Of a stretch of 36,835 nucleotides of DNA, positions 17,909 to 26,197 are shown in pieces (within the stretch, counting starts at the first letter, position 1; each line of letters opens with the position of its first letter). The notes under the pieces were generated by a model, which was not told the origin of the DNA, did not search any database, and worked only from the letters and a program-made list of their open reading frames with translations. Position numbers and translations under genes: made by a program. The DNA is taken from NCBI GenBank assembly GCA_026392015.1, contig JAPLCW010000103.1, positions 1-36,835 of the forward strand. The letters are read 5' to 3'. The stretch is from Candidatus Auribacterota bacterium (GTDB taxonomy: Bacteria; Auribacterota; Tritonobacteria; UBA1439).

Positions 17909-19381
17909 CTAGCGGTGCGCGCCGGTCCCCCTGACCTCAGGGGCGGTACGCGAATAGTCGGAAAAGATTTCCGAGAGGTGCTGGACATCCGCCATTATCC
18001 GCGCGGCGTCAACGCTCCGGAACCTGTAATCATCGAGCAGTAGCTCTCCGGCGGCCATTGTGTAACGGATCTCATTCCCGTTTGCGGCCCATACCAGGTT
18101 CTCCACAACGTTGTCCAAGCGTGTGGGCGTGAGGTTGGGGACGCGAAGATCCACGAGGACGAGGTCCGCATCCTTCCCCGGCTCCAGAGACCCGGCATTG
18201 AGCTTCAGCATGCGCGCCGGCTCAACCGTGATCATCTCTAACACCTTTTGCGCGGGCAGGAGCCTTGCGTTTGCGTGGAGCGCCTTCTGGTACTGAGAGG
18301 CGAGCCGCGCAGCGTTGATGATATTCTGATTGTCTGCGCTCCCCGAGCCATCGGTTGAGATCGCCAGCGGTATCCCCATCTCGATCATGCGCACCAGGGG
18401 CGGCATCCCCGATCCCAGGATGGTGTTCGCAAGGGGGTTATGGACCACCATGGCCTTGGTGTCGCGGATAATCTCGAGGTCGTGCTCCGTGGAGTTGACC
18501 TGGTGCGCGAGGATCGTGTCCGCGTCGAGAAACCCGATGCTCTGTGCGTACTCCACCTCGGTCATCCCGTAAGTCTCCTTGAACCATTTCGTCGTGGCGG
18601 GCTCTTCAGAGGAGTGGATGTGGATGAGCGTGCCGTTGTCGCGGGCCCATTTTTTAAGACCCTTGAGCATCTCGGGGCTGTTGGAGAAGAACTGGTCAGG
18701 TCCGGGGATGATACTGATTCGAGCGTACCCCGCAAACTCCCGCGCGTAGTCGCTGATCCTCTGTACTGCCGCCTCGGGGCGGTCCAGGATACGCACGTCG
18801 TAATTTCGATCCTGACTCCCGACGGCGATCGTGAGGCGCGTTCCAGTCTCGTGGTTTGCCTCCACCAGTTCTCGGGTGTGATACTTGTTGAAATTGCAAT
18901 GGTGGGTGAGGGATGAGGTAATTCCGTAGGAGACGTCGTCGAGCCGCGCTTTCCGGTAGGCCACCAGGTTGGGGGAGCAGCCGAATTCCGCCTGGAGCTC
19001 GGGCGCCTTTTCCTCCAGAAAACCCGTGAACGGATTGACTGCGTGGTCGAGCCAGTGCGTGAGCGGCTCGTCTTTTGCGATGCCGATGATCACCGATTCA
19101 TGATCATGCCCATGAGCCTTGACGAATCCCGGAAGCAGGGCCCCGTCGAGCATGGGTATCTCCGCCTCGTTGCGGACGCTGGTGGCGCCGACCACCAGGA
19201 GATCCTTTCCCCATCGGGCAAGGATCCGCTCGCCTATCTCTGTGGAATATTTCCCTACCTCGGCGATCTCGTTTCCCCTCACAAGGACATAGCCGTTCTG
19301 AATGCGGGCAGTCCTGCCGAGAGAATCGCTGAGCGGAAGGAGGAAACGCGCGCGGATCAATGTGTGCGAATATTTCTTCAT
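17909..19381 (-). CDS. amidohydrolase (SsnA/MtaD-like metal-dependent hydrolase)
   Basis: The 490-residue protein is a full amidohydrolase-superfamily enzyme. It has the first beta-strand metal motif as H90-G-H92-D-H94 in LLPGFVKAHGHDH, a later HIHSSEE, LAHQVNST, and the ISTDGSGSADNQN segment with the catalytic Asp. The N- and C-terminal beta-sandwich regions that flank the barrel are present (PGKDADLVLVDL near the end). Closest known types act on aminohydrolase substrates such as adenosine derivatives or guanine-like rings; the substrate here is unknown. The HGHDH form differs from the usual HTHL/HMHL. ATG 19381 is chosen; TTG 19393 is an alternative. It is a stand-alone minus-strand gene. 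Confidence 0.88.
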   Translation of the reverse strand: MKKYSHTLIRARFLLPLSDSLGRTARIQNGYVLVRGNEIAEVGKYSTEIGERILARWGKDLLVVGATSVRNEAEIPMLDGALLPGFVKAHGHDHESVIIGIAKDEPLTHWLDHAVNPFTGFLEEKAPELQAEFGCSPNLVAYRKARLDDVSYGITSSLTHHCNFNKYHTRELVEANHETGTRLTIAVGSQDRNYDVRILDRPEAAVQRISDYAREFAGYARISIIPGPDQFFSNSPEMLKGLKKWARDNGTLIHIHSSEEPATTKWFKETYGMTEVEYAQSIGFLDADTILAHQVNSTEHDLEIIRDTKAMVVHNPLANTILGSGMPPLVRMIEMGIPLAISTDGSGSADNQNIINAARLASQYQKALHANARLLPAQKVLEMITVEPARMLKLNAGSLEPGKDADLVLVDLRVPNLTPTRLDNVVENLVWAANGNEIRYTMAAGELLLDDYRFRSVDAARIMADVQHLSEIFSDYSRTAPEVRGTGAHR

Positions 19382-19451
19382 TATCAAAGGCAAACCCCGG
19401 AGTGTAAAAAAAGAATCTTAACCTGATCTATTCATCAATTTTTAATGTTTT

Positions 19452-19510
19452 AACCGCGGATTACGCTGATTACGCGGATTCTTGTTTGTAATCCGCCCAA
19501 TCGGCGGTTG
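19452..19510. repeat. imperfect palindrome, CCGCGGATTACG family
   Basis: AACCGCGGATTACGCTGATT (continuing ACGCGGATT) faces AATCCGCCCAATCGGCGGTT. A third arm of the same family lies at 19706-19738, further copies at 26090-26164, and a single arm at 35694-35722. Confidence 0.75.
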
Positions 19511-19543
19511 CATACTTTAGTTCATTAAAATTGCTCTTTTATG

Positions 19544-19706
19544 GTGATGGGACACTTATGGGTGGTACATTGCTGAATATGTCATTCCTGCCCCCGTTTT
19601 CACGAGGGTAAACTTCAGCAGGAATCCAGGTTTCATAATGGATCCCCGCTCGAGTTTACACTGAGCGCAGTCGAAGTGCCGGGATGACAAGCGTTTATGC
19701 CATTAT
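19544..19706. mobile_element. MITE, GTAA-ended family, degenerate copy
   Basis: The left end GTGATGGGACACTTATGGG and the following TGGTACATTGCTGAATATG match the copy at 22379-22537 (on the opposite strand). The right end is eroded near a CCATTATC sequence, and no matching 8-bp flanks are seen. Boundaries on the right are approximate. Confidence 0.6.
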
Positions 19707-19874
19707 CAATCCGCGTAATCTGCGAAATCCGCGGTTGCATTTTTGGTTACGTTGAATCAGTGCCTTCAGTGTCCTCAGTGGTTATAGTGTTTCAGCGGTT
19801 AATAGTCTATAACAAAAGCCTTGCCAATAAAAGCGCGAATGCCGTATTATCGCCTCTCTCACTGCGGGGTCTCC

Positions 19875-20735
19875 ATGATACTTCTTTCGACAGGCGCTCT
19901 CAGATTCTACGGTTTGGACAGGGTGTTCTCCATCGCTGCCGATCTCGGCTTTGACGGGGTGGAGGTCATCGTGGACGCCCGATGGGATACCGTTGACCCG
20001 CTCTACCTCATGCGCCTCTCGGAGCGTTACGGCCTTCCGATCACGACCGTTCACTCTCCGTTCAGTTTCATAGAGATATCCTCATGGGGGAATGATCCCT
20101 CGGCGCGGATGCGGAATTCGATCCGTCTCGCCGAGGAGCTCGGGAGCGAGATCGTGGTAATCCACCTGCCGTTTTTTGCCGAGCGCCGCTATGCCCGGTG
20201 GATGGATGAAGAACTGCCGCGGGCCCAGGAGATGACGCGAGTGAAACTCGCTGTCGAGAACATGCCGGAGGCATACAAGGTCCTCGGCGCGCTCGGCGTG
20301 AGGTTGAACATGGGTGTTTTCTATGCCACAGACCGCCGGAGACCGGTCAACACGCTGCTCCGTCTCCTGAGCAGACCGTGCTTCCCGGGAAATAGCTGGG
20401 ACTATCTCCTCCGCTTCCGCCACCTCGTCCTGGACACCACGCATTTCGCAACCGGAGGGGGCGATCCGGTCGAGGCATATGAGAAGATGAAGTTGAAGCT
20501 CGCCCTCATACATCTCTCCAATTTCGACGGGGAGGAACACAAGCCGCTCGGCGAAGGGAATATCGATTTCCCGCGTTTCCTCCGTCATCTGCGGAATGAC
20601 GGGTACGGGGGGCATCTGTCGGTCGAGCTGATGCCGGACCACTTCCCGGACCGAACCGAACCGACCGCGCGCCGGATTCTCGCCGACAACCTCGCGCTCT
20701 GCCGGGAATGTCTGGGTGCAAAGGGAAAAGCGTAG
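19875..20735 (+). CDS. xylose-isomerase-like TIM barrel protein (sugar phosphate isomerase/epimerase family)
   Basis: The 286-residue product belongs to the AP-endonuclease-2/xylose-isomerase-like TIM-barrel superfamily. Visible elements are LGFDGVEV near the first helix, TTVHSPFSF, VVIHLPFF, LAVENMPEA, LVLDTTHFATGGGD and LIHLSNFDGEEHKPLGEGNIDF, with acidic and His residues at the positions of the metal site. The ATG at 19875 begins right at the first beta strand after a GCGGGG stretch; the frame runs open to 19821. The substrate is not identifiable and no pathway genes are adjacent. Confidence 0.85.
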   Translation: MILLSTGALRFYGLDRVFSIAADLGFDGVEVIVDARWDTVDPLYLMRLSERYGLPITTVHSPFSFIEISSWGNDPSARMRNSIRLAEELGSEIVVIHLPFFAERRYARWMDEELPRAQEMTRVKLAVENMPEAYKVLGALGVRLNMGVFYATDRRRPVNTLLRLLSRPCFPGNSWDYLLRFRHLVLDTTHFATGGGDPVEAYEKMKLKLALIHLSNFDGEEHKPLGEGNIDFPRFLRHLRNDGYGGHLSVELMPDHFPDRTEPTARRILADNLALCRECLGAKGKA

Positions 20736-20745
20736 AAGGAAGGTT

Positions 20746-20879
20746 AACCACGGATGAACACGGCACTATTTAAGGTATAATGGAGGAAACCACGAATTGC
20801 ACGAATTTAATTCGTGAAATTCGACTAATTCGTGGTTTTCTTAGTTGTAACCTGTAACGTGCCGTGTTCATCCGTGGTT
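20746..20879. repeat. nested palindrome in the leader of the CooC-like gene
   Basis: Perfect 21-bp outer arms at 20746-20766 and 20859-20879 enclose a second palindrome at 20787-20838 whose arms start AACCACGAATT and end AATTCGTGGTT. It ends 24 bases before the ATG of the CooC-like gene, just upstream of the AAGGAGT ribosome site, so it may be part of its mRNA leader. Confidence 0.85.
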
Positions 20880-20903
20880 TATTTGCCACTTAAAAGGAGT
20901 TAA

Positions 20904-21668
20904 ATGAAAAAGATTGTTTCGATCGGTCGCGGCGGGGTGGGGAAGAGCTGTTTTATCGCGGGCATGGCCAGGCTCCTTCTCGATCAGGGACCCCTCCTCC
21001 TCATCGATGCGGACCCGGACCAGAACCTCGCAGAGATGCTCGGGCTGAATCTGGAAAGCGATGGGGTGAAAACTATCTCCGAAATCCTCTTCGATATCAA
21101 GGGCGGTAAGATAGAAGAGAAGCTCAGTTCCTCTTCTCTGGCACACAAGATTGATTATCTCCTGAGTCAGCATGGCTTATACGAGGGGAAGAACTTTGAT
21201 TTTCTTTCCCTCGGCACCAAGTGGAGCGAGGGGTGCTACTGCCAGCCGAACAATATTCTCAAGGCCCTGATCGCAAGGCTCGAGCAGGGCTATCGCTATA
21301 TACTGATTGACTCGCCCGCGGGCCTCGAACACCTGAACAGGAGGATCACCGCGACCGTGGATGATATCTTCGCAGTCGTTGGCCCATCGAAAAAGTCGCT
21401 TGATAGTGCGCGGCGGGCAAAGAGGATTGTCGACGAGCTGTCGATTGGCTATAGAAACTTCTATCTGGTGGCAGGCTATAATTTTCCACGGGAACTGCTC
21501 GCGACGCTCACGGACGACCGGGCATTCCGCTACGCGGGCGCGCTCGACTATGATGAGGAGGTCGCGCGCCTCGGTCTGGCGGGGTGTTCCCTGCTCACAC
21601 TCGGGGATGATTCTCCGTTTCTGAAATCAATCAGACAGCTCCTCAGGACCGCCGGTTACTCCGGTTAG
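20904..21668 (+). CDS. CooC-like nickel/CODH maturation ATPase
   Basis: The 254-residue protein is a MinD/CooC-type P-loop ATPase. Its deviant Walker A reads G8-RGGVGKS-C16, then LLIDADPDQN (switch I region), ILIDSPAG (Walker B) and a C111-Y-C113 motif. The CxC is at the position of the metal-binding cysteines of CooC, which loads nickel into carbon monoxide dehydrogenase; that supports this subfamily over MinD or ParA. The signature lysine of the KGGVGK motif is replaced by R9, which is unusual. No CODH gene is in the window. An AAGGAG site precedes the ATG, and a long palindrome lies in the leader. It converges with the next gene, 19 bp away. Confidence 0.85.
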   Translation: MKKIVSIGRGGVGKSCFIAGMARLLLDQGPLLLIDADPDQNLAEMLGLNLESDGVKTISEILFDIKGGKIEEKLSSSSLAHKIDYLLSQHGLYEGKNFDFLSLGTKWSEGCYCQPNNILKALIARLEQGYRYILIDSPAGLEHLNRRITATVDDIFAVVGPSKKSLDSARRAKRIVDELSIGYRNFYLVAGYNFPRELLATLTDDRAFRYAGALDYDEEVARLGLAGCSLLTLGDDSPFLKSIRQLLRTAGYSG

Positions 21669-21687
21669 TTAGACCCGACGCCCTCAT

Positions 21688-22320
21688 TTACTTCACGCCT
21701 GAGACTTCCCTGATCGTAATGCCCGATGGGGGAATGAACTTATCCTCGGGGATGGACGTGTCGAGTGTGAGATTTGTTGCCTCTCGGACCATGTTGCCCA
21801 TTGCCGGGCTCTCCGTCTTGAGCGCGAGCCCGTTCCACTTCCATGTCTTTACCCCCATCAACTCATAGATGTCACATTCTTTTCCCAGTATCTTCCCTTT
21901 TCCCATCGCCTTCATCTCTTTCCCTCTGGCAAGTTCCCTCCCGGCTATCTCCATGGCTTTCTTCTGCTCGGCGCTCATGGAATTTACCATTGCATCCGCT
22001 CTCTTGGCGGGGCTGGCGGACTTTTCACCGGTTTTCGCGATGAGGTCGATGGTGTAGTGGAACTCCCCATCGTCGATCTCGAGCCGGGATTGCTTTCTCG
22101 CATTTCCCATGATTGTGAGTGTCGTCTCCTTCTCTACCCTCGTTTTTTTGCCCCGGTCGCTGATGTAGAGCGTCTCTGTTCCCTGCTGAATGGAGCCGGT
22201 GATACGGTAGGTCACAATCGCGCTCTTGGAAGAAAATTCCTTGCTGTAGGCGATGGAGATGAGGGCAGCCCATGCCACAACGACTGATACGGCGGCGCTA
22301 CGGACGCGTTGTGTGTGCAT
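21688..22320 (-). CDS. secreted LolA-like/DUF4412-like protein
   Basis: The 210-residue product has a typical signal peptide (hydrophobic core about 8-24, ending AYS-K). The mature part looks like a half-barrel of the LolA/LppX fold: TETLYISDRGKKTRVE, an EFHYTIDL strand, GKECDIYE, TWKWNGLALKTE and a final IPEDKFIPPSGITI strand. Proteins of this kind bind lipids or act in the periplasm; this one is not a canonical LolA. A helical, Lys-rich segment lies between the two sheet halves (about 100-140). It is a single gene on the minus strand, with a MITE upstream at 22379. Confidence 0.75.
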   Translation of the reverse strand: MHTQRVRSAAVSVVVAWAALISIAYSKEFSSKSAIVTYRITGSIQQGTETLYISDRGKKTRVEKETTLTIMGNARKQSRLEIDDGEFHYTIDLIAKTGEKSASPAKRADAMVNSMSAEQKKAMEIAGRELARGKEMKAMGKGKILGKECDIYELMGVKTWKWNGLALKTESPAMGNMVREATNLTLDTSIPEDKFIPPSGITIREVSGVK

Positions 22321-22378
22321 CTTGTGGCCTCTTGTTCGGCAGTATGCTAGATAATGCCCCTTTACTGGTCAAGACCAA

Positions 22379-22537
22379 GTAATGGATCACTTATGGGCGG
22401 TATCCCTTTCACTTGTCATCCACGCGAAAGCGGGGATCCAGCATGAAGCCTGGATTCCTGCTCGAGTTTACACTGAGCGCAGTCGAAGTGCAGGAATGAC
22501 ATATTCAGCAATGTACCACCCATAAGTGATCCATTAC
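22379..22537. mobile_element. MITE, GTAA-ended family, copy with 8-bp TSD
   Basis: The 159-bp element begins GTAATGGATCACTTATGGG and ends with the exact complement, giving terminal inverted repeats of about 22 bp with few mismatches. Perfect 8-bp direct repeats AAGACCAA flank it (22371-22378 and 22538-22545). The interior has CGCGAAAGCGGGG and CTCGAGTTTACACTGAGCG words shared with the copies at 14465 and 19544. No ORF. Confidence 0.9.
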
Positions 22538-22572
22538 AAGACCAATTATATTTTATGTCAATTATATTTTAT

Positions 22573-22601
22573 TTGACAGTACACAGGTATTGTGATAACT
22601 T
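22573..22601 (+). promoter_or_regulatory. promoter of the HNH gene
   Basis: A perfect TTGACA (22573-22578) is followed after 17 bp by TAACTT (22596-22601). Upstream are two direct copies of AATTATATTTTAT (22545-22572), which could act as an UP element. A partial inverted repeat CCATAC-AAT-GTGGTAT at 22610-22625 covers the likely start site and might be an operator. Confidence 0.5.
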
Positions 22602-22648
22602 CACCACTACCATACAATGTGGTATAGAAATAATTGAGGAGGATAATC

Positions 22649-23200
22649 ATGACAAAGAGCTTGGATAAAGCGGTTACGAGATTTGACAGAAGATACAATG
22701 AGATGGGGGGATACGAGAAATTCAAACAGATGCTGGAGGAGGGGCACACCCTCGATGCTATAGGGAAAACATTCGGGTTCACGCGGCAATACGCGTCGTT
22801 GAAGAAGATCGAGTTCAGCCTAACCCCCCCCGAGAAGAAGTACCACGATAGAGCATGGCTTGAGCAGAAGTACCTCAAGGATGACCATACACTCGCCGAG
22901 ATCGCCAAGGAGTGCGGCGTCGATCCGGGGACAATCTATGTCCACCTTAAAAAGAGCGGCATCAATCTCAAGGGGGTGCCATCGGGAGAGCGTCACCACA
23001 GGTGGAAGGGGGGACGCTTCGTCCGGCCTGACGGGTCCATCGTGATAACCGCGGGCAAGGACAAGGGGAAATATCTCCACCGCCTGGTCATGGAGCGGCA
23101 CCTGGGCAGGCCACTGAAGCGCCGGGAGAAGGTCTACCACATCGACTGCAATAAATCCAATAATGAACTAAGCAACCTGCGGCTGGTGAGCAAGATGTGA
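22649..23200 (+). CDS. HNH endonuclease-like protein with two HTH segments
   Basis: The 183-residue product has two helix-turn-helix-like regions (about 28-50 and 78-103), each with a T-L-x-x-I-A/G-K pattern. A C-terminal HNH-type domain follows: YLHRLVMERHLGR, H164-I-D166 and the N-x3-N-L (NELSNLRL) end. Such proteins occur in phages and as free-standing homing-type nucleases. A GAGGAGG site lies six bases before the ATG; a TTG at 22634 inside that site is not needed. The AT-rich leader and the phage-like family hint at acquisition, but no phage genes are adjacent. Confidence 0.8.
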   Translation: MTKSLDKAVTRFDRRYNEMGGYEKFKQMLEEGHTLDAIGKTFGFTRQYASLKKIEFSLTPPEKKYHDRAWLEQKYLKDDHTLAEIAKECGVDPGTIYVHLKKSGINLKGVPSGERHHRWKGGRFVRPDGSIVITAGKDKGKYLHRLVMERHLGRPLKRREKVYHIDCNKSNNELSNLRLVSKM

Positions 23201-23229
23201 GTCCGCCATCTCGGCAGGGTTCCCACGCC

Positions 23230-23442
23230 ATGAGACGATCTCTTTTACTGATTCTGCCCCTCATTGCCTTCGCGGCATGCATGTGCGGCTGCGGCGTTGC
23301 CGATAACACCGCGATCGGGAAGGGTGTCAAGACCTACGAGAAATATAGCGATGACCTCGGGAAAGAGAGAGACGTCAACGTCATGGGCAAGGATATGATC
23401 ATCGAGCCCGAGGCCGACAAGAAGATCAGGATCAACTTCTGA
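23230..23442 (+). CDS. small putative lipoprotein
   Basis: This 70-residue product starts MRR and a hydrophobic stretch ending in Cys-rich AACMCGCG, a likely lipoprotein signal although the exact lipidated Cys is unclear. The mature part is charged and has no recognised domain. It begins 29 bp after the HNH gene on the same strand, with only a weak GGCAGGG upstream. Confidence 0.55.
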   Translation: MRRSLLLILPLIAFAACMCGCGVADNTAIGKGVKTYEKYSDDLGKERDVNVMGKDMIIEPEADKKIRINF

Positions 23443-23549
23443 TTCCTCCCTCGCGTACGCCCTGTAGTACTCACATCAAAAGGTTCGTTTTTTTAGCAGA
23501 TATTTTCACCTTTAAGTCTGTGACTCGTTGTTTCTCAGTATGGTGCTTT

Positions 23550-23652
23550 ATCGGTGTTCATCCGCAGTTATCTGTGTGTATCTGTGGTCCATGTTAAAGC
23601 TTCAATGTGGATCACAGACGAACACGGCTATAACACAGATACGCACAGATAG
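23550..23652. repeat. imperfect palindrome upstream of the MFS gene
   Basis: TATCTGTGTGTATCTGTGG-type words (from about 23570) face CCACAT.../CACAGATACGCACAGATA words (to 23652). The element shares GTTCATCCG words with the palindrome at 20746-20879. Confidence 0.6.
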
Positions 23653-23701
23653 ATTTGGCCTTGGCCAGCGGCTGCGCTGTGTGTTCCTTTGGAGGGTTCC
23701 G

Positions 23702-24880
23702 GTGATTCTTCGCTCGCGGTTTCTCTATGTGTATGCATTCATCATGAATAGCAGCACCGGAGTCATGGTGGTGTCCATTCCCCTTCTGGCTATCAGGTTC
23801 GGCGCGGGTCCCCTCATGCTCGGCCTTCTCGGCTCGGTGGGTTCGCTCGTGTACACGCTCGCATGCCCGTTCGCGGGCCGCGTCTCTGATGCGCACGCGT
23901 TGCGGGATGCGCTCCGCTCCGTCAATGGGCGGCGGCGGTCGATGATGCTTAGCTGCGCCCTGCTGATCTGTGTGGATCTCTGCATCCTGTTCGCTTCGGG
24001 GATCAGAGACTTGCTCATTATGGCTGCCTGCGCCTCTCTCTGCTCGGCGTTCTTCTGGCCCGCGCTTCAGGCCTGGCTCGCCGAGGCTCCCGGCGAGGGC
24101 TCTCTCTCCGATCGACTGGGGTTATTCAATCTCTCCTGGAGCGTCGGCATCATGATCGGGCCGGTGATCGGCGGCTGCCTCTTCGCGGCGAACTACCGGT
24201 TCCCCTGGTATTATGGGATTGCGGCGTCTTCATGCATGCTCGCATCCCTGCTCGTGTTGCGTGATTCACCTCCCCGGAGCGCCGATCCGCTCCCCGCGCA
24301 GGAACCGGCGACTCCTCACCGGCGCCACGGGATATTCCTCCCGCTCTCCCTCTGGGCGAATTTCGTATGCTGGTTCTGCCTCGCGAACGTGCAGTCTCTC
24401 TACCCGAAATACGCGGTCACGGTGGGGTTCTCTCCTCAGATGATCGGCTTTTTCCTCTTCCTCGTCGGCGCTGCGCAATCTCTCTTCTTCATCATGCTTC
24501 GCTCGCGCCCCGCGTGGCAGTTCCGCTATGGGCCGCTGATAGTCGCTCACGCGGCAGCGGGGGGAGGGATGCTGGTTCTCTCCCACGTCGTGTCGCTGCC
24601 TTTCATCGCGGTCTCTTTCCTGCCGCTCGGCTGCGCGCTGGGGCTCTCCTACTACTCGAGCATCTACTACAGCCTGTGCGGCCGCGGCGAGACAGGGCGA
24701 CGGGCGGGCATCCACGAACGGATGGTCGGTTCCGGATTTTTCGTAGGCCCCATCACGGGAGGAGTTATTGCCCGGTATCTGGATATGCGATCTCCCTTTA
24801 TCTTGTGCGGGCTGCTCCTCCTCGCCACCTCGGTGGGCGAGGCAATTTTGCGGGCGAGGTCGCGGAGGAGAAAAGAATAA
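23702..24880 (+). CDS. MFS transporter
   Basis: The 392-residue product is a major facilitator protein with about 12 hydrophobic segments. The first loop reads FAGRVSDA, a variant of the family's loop 2-3 motif, and NLSWSVGIMIGPVIGG in the fifth helix region matches the conserved proline/glycine helix. Its substrate is unknown. I chose GTG 23702 because GGAGG lies six bases upstream; the frame is open to 23528 but that part is repeat sequence with no conserved content. The gene ends 212 bp before the isochorismatase-like gene. Confidence 0.85.
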   Translation: MILRSRFLYVYAFIMNSSTGVMVVSIPLLAIRFGAGPLMLGLLGSVGSLVYTLACPFAGRVSDAHALRDALRSVNGRRRSMMLSCALLICVDLCILFASGIRDLLIMAACASLCSAFFWPALQAWLAEAPGEGSLSDRLGLFNLSWSVGIMIGPVIGGCLFAANYRFPWYYGIAASSCMLASLLVLRDSPPRSADPLPAQEPATPHRRHGIFLPLSLWANFVCWFCLANVQSLYPKYAVTVGFSPQMIGFFLFLVGAAQSLFFIMLRSRPAWQFRYGPLIVAHAAAGGGMLVLSHVVSLPFIAVSFLPLGCALGLSYYSSIYYSLCGRGETGRRAGIHERMVGSGFFVGPITGGVIARYLDMRSPFILCGLLLLATSVGEAILRARSRRRKE

Positions 24881-24921
24881 ATTCAAAATTCAAAATAAAT
24901 CCCCCAAGGCGATTATTTTGA

Positions 24922-24994
24922 GCGATTAAGCGATTGGGCGACTAGGTGTTCACAGTTTCAACCCAATCACCTAATCATCCAGTCGCCTAATCGC
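24922..24994. repeat. imperfect palindrome, GCGATTA word family
   Basis: The 27-bp arms at 24922-24948 and 24968-24994 are complementary at 22 of 27 positions and are iterations of a GCGATTA/GCGACTAG word. Confidence 0.75.
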
Positions 24995-25021
24995 CATTCC
25001 TGTCGGGGTGGCCAATGTGCC

Positions 25022-25050
25022 TTGCCTCGGCGTTCAGGATGTGTTATAAA
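25022..25050 (+). promoter_or_regulatory. promoter of the isochorismatase-like gene
   Basis: TTGCCT (25022-25027) and TATAAA (25045-25050) have a 17-bp spacer. The expected leader is about 35-50 bases. Confidence 0.5.
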
Positions 25051-25092
25051 CGCAGCTAGTAGCGTCAAAAAACTTTTTGAATACGGAAAGAA

Positions 25093-25698
25093 ATGAATCG
25101 GAAAGAAATGAATCCTGTACTGCTCACGATTGATATACAAAAAGATTTTACAAAACTCTTCACTTTGCTCAAACCCCTATCGCAGTTTGAAAAGAGCGTG
25201 GAAGAGTTGACTTCCTTTTTCCGGAAGGAGGGGCTGCCGATCGTCCACCTCCTTACCGTGCACCGGGAGGACAGGAGCACCTGGACTCTGCATATGAAGC
25301 GGGACAATTTCAGGATTTGCATGGAGGGGACAGAGGGAGCCCGCGAGCTTGAATGCGTGGGGCGGACGCCGCACGATACTGTAATGCACAAGACGCGCTG
25401 GAGCGCCTTCTACGGCACCGGGCTTGAGCGGTTCTTGAAGGACCATGGGTACGACACACTTGTTCTCGCGGGCTTCCTCACGCACGCCTGCATACGCGTC
25501 AGCGCGCTCGATGCATTCCAGCGGGACTACACGGCGATCATCGCTCGGGACTGTGTCGATACCTATGATGCGGATCACGAGCGCATCACACTCGACTACC
25601 TGTCGCGCTACGTCGCGAAGATCATGAGTAATGCGGATATTTTTAAGCTACTGGGGACAGCACGGAGGGAGGCCCCGCGCCTCACTCGCAGCACGTGA
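25093..25698 (+). CDS. isochorismatase-family cysteine hydrolase
   Basis: The 201-residue protein has the full catalytic set of the isochorismatase-like superfamily: D14 in LLTIDIQKDF, K100 in VMHKTRWSAF and C133 in GFLTHACIRVSALDAF. Members include nicotinamidases and N-carbamoyl-type hydrolases; the substrate is not evident. A 15-bp sequence (GGAAAGAAATGAATC) is tandemly repeated at 25085-25114, giving two equivalent start sites, ATG 25093 and ATG 25108, each with the same upstream bases. The winged-helix gene starts 38 bp downstream and may be cotranscribed. Confidence 0.88.
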   Translation: MNRKEMNPVLLTIDIQKDFTKLFTLLKPLSQFEKSVEELTSFFRKEGLPIVHLLTVHREDRSTWTLHMKRDNFRICMEGTEGARELECVGRTPHDTVMHKTRWSAFYGTGLERFLKDHGYDTLVLAGFLTHACIRVSALDAFQRDYTAIIARDCVDTYDADHERITLDYLSRYVAKIMSNADIFKLLGTARREAPRLTRST

Positions 25699-25736
25699 GC
25701 GTGCAGTACAGTGCGCTCGGGGAAGGAGGATGCACA

Positions 25737-25937
25737 ATGATGTGGAGGACGATAGGAGATACGGCAGGGATGGTATACCGGTTTCTCCAGAAAGAGAAAC
25801 AGGCGACACCTACGGAACTCATCAAGAATCTCAAGATTCCCTATGACACGCTTCAGATGGCGATCGGATGGCTCGCCCGTGAGAATAAGATCACGATTGA
25901 AAAAGTGCGGTCGACGCTCACAATCTCGCTTAAATAA
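25737..25937 (+). CDS. small winged-helix protein
   Basis: The 66-residue product is a single winged-helix domain: GMVYRFLQKEKQATPTEL, then a recognition-helix stretch YDTLQMAIGWLARE and a wing with ITIEKVRSTLTISL. It resembles the DUF2582-type winged HTH proteins found in many anaerobes. AAGGAGG precedes ATG 25737 by seven bases; ATG 25740 follows directly. It may control its neighbour, but no operator was identified. Confidence 0.8.
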   Translation: MMWRTIGDTAGMVYRFLQKEKQATPTELIKNLKIPYDTLQMAIGWLARENKITIEKVRSTLTISLK

Positions 25938-26089
25938 GGCCTTTTGAGGACGAATAAGAAGGTTTATTAAAATTCAAAACTCAAAATTCAAAATCCAAAA
26001 TAAATCAAAAATACCAAATCCAAAATTCCAATAGTTGGAGCTTTGGAGAATGGGATAATGAAGGAGCAATTTTAACAGCCTGCCATATG

Positions 26090-26164
26090 TAACCGTAGAT
26101 TGCCGCCTGTCGGTAGGCAGGGATTATACGGATTACACGCAATAATCCGCGTAATCAGCGGTTA
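26090..26164. repeat. imperfect palindrome, CCGCGTAATC family
   Basis: TAACCGTAGATTGCCG... and GGATTATACGGATTACACGC face AATAATCCGCGTAATCAGCG and GTTA. Same word family as 19452-19510. Confidence 0.65.
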
Positions 26165-26197
26165 AGACATTATATGGTTTTTGAAAAGATTAGATTA

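Larger units (their letters stand above)
19382..19874. other. intergenic region with palindrome and degenerate MITE
   Basis: This gap separates the divergent amidohydrolase and TIM-barrel genes. It has a palindrome at 19452-19510, a MITE-like copy at about 19544-19706, and an extra copy of the palindrome arm at 19706-19738. No gene is visible. Confidence 0.65.

Noticed and set aside
24266..24886. 206-codon minus-strand frame
   Set aside because: It is antisense to the MFS transporter and Arg/Glu-rich, a typical GC-rich shadow.
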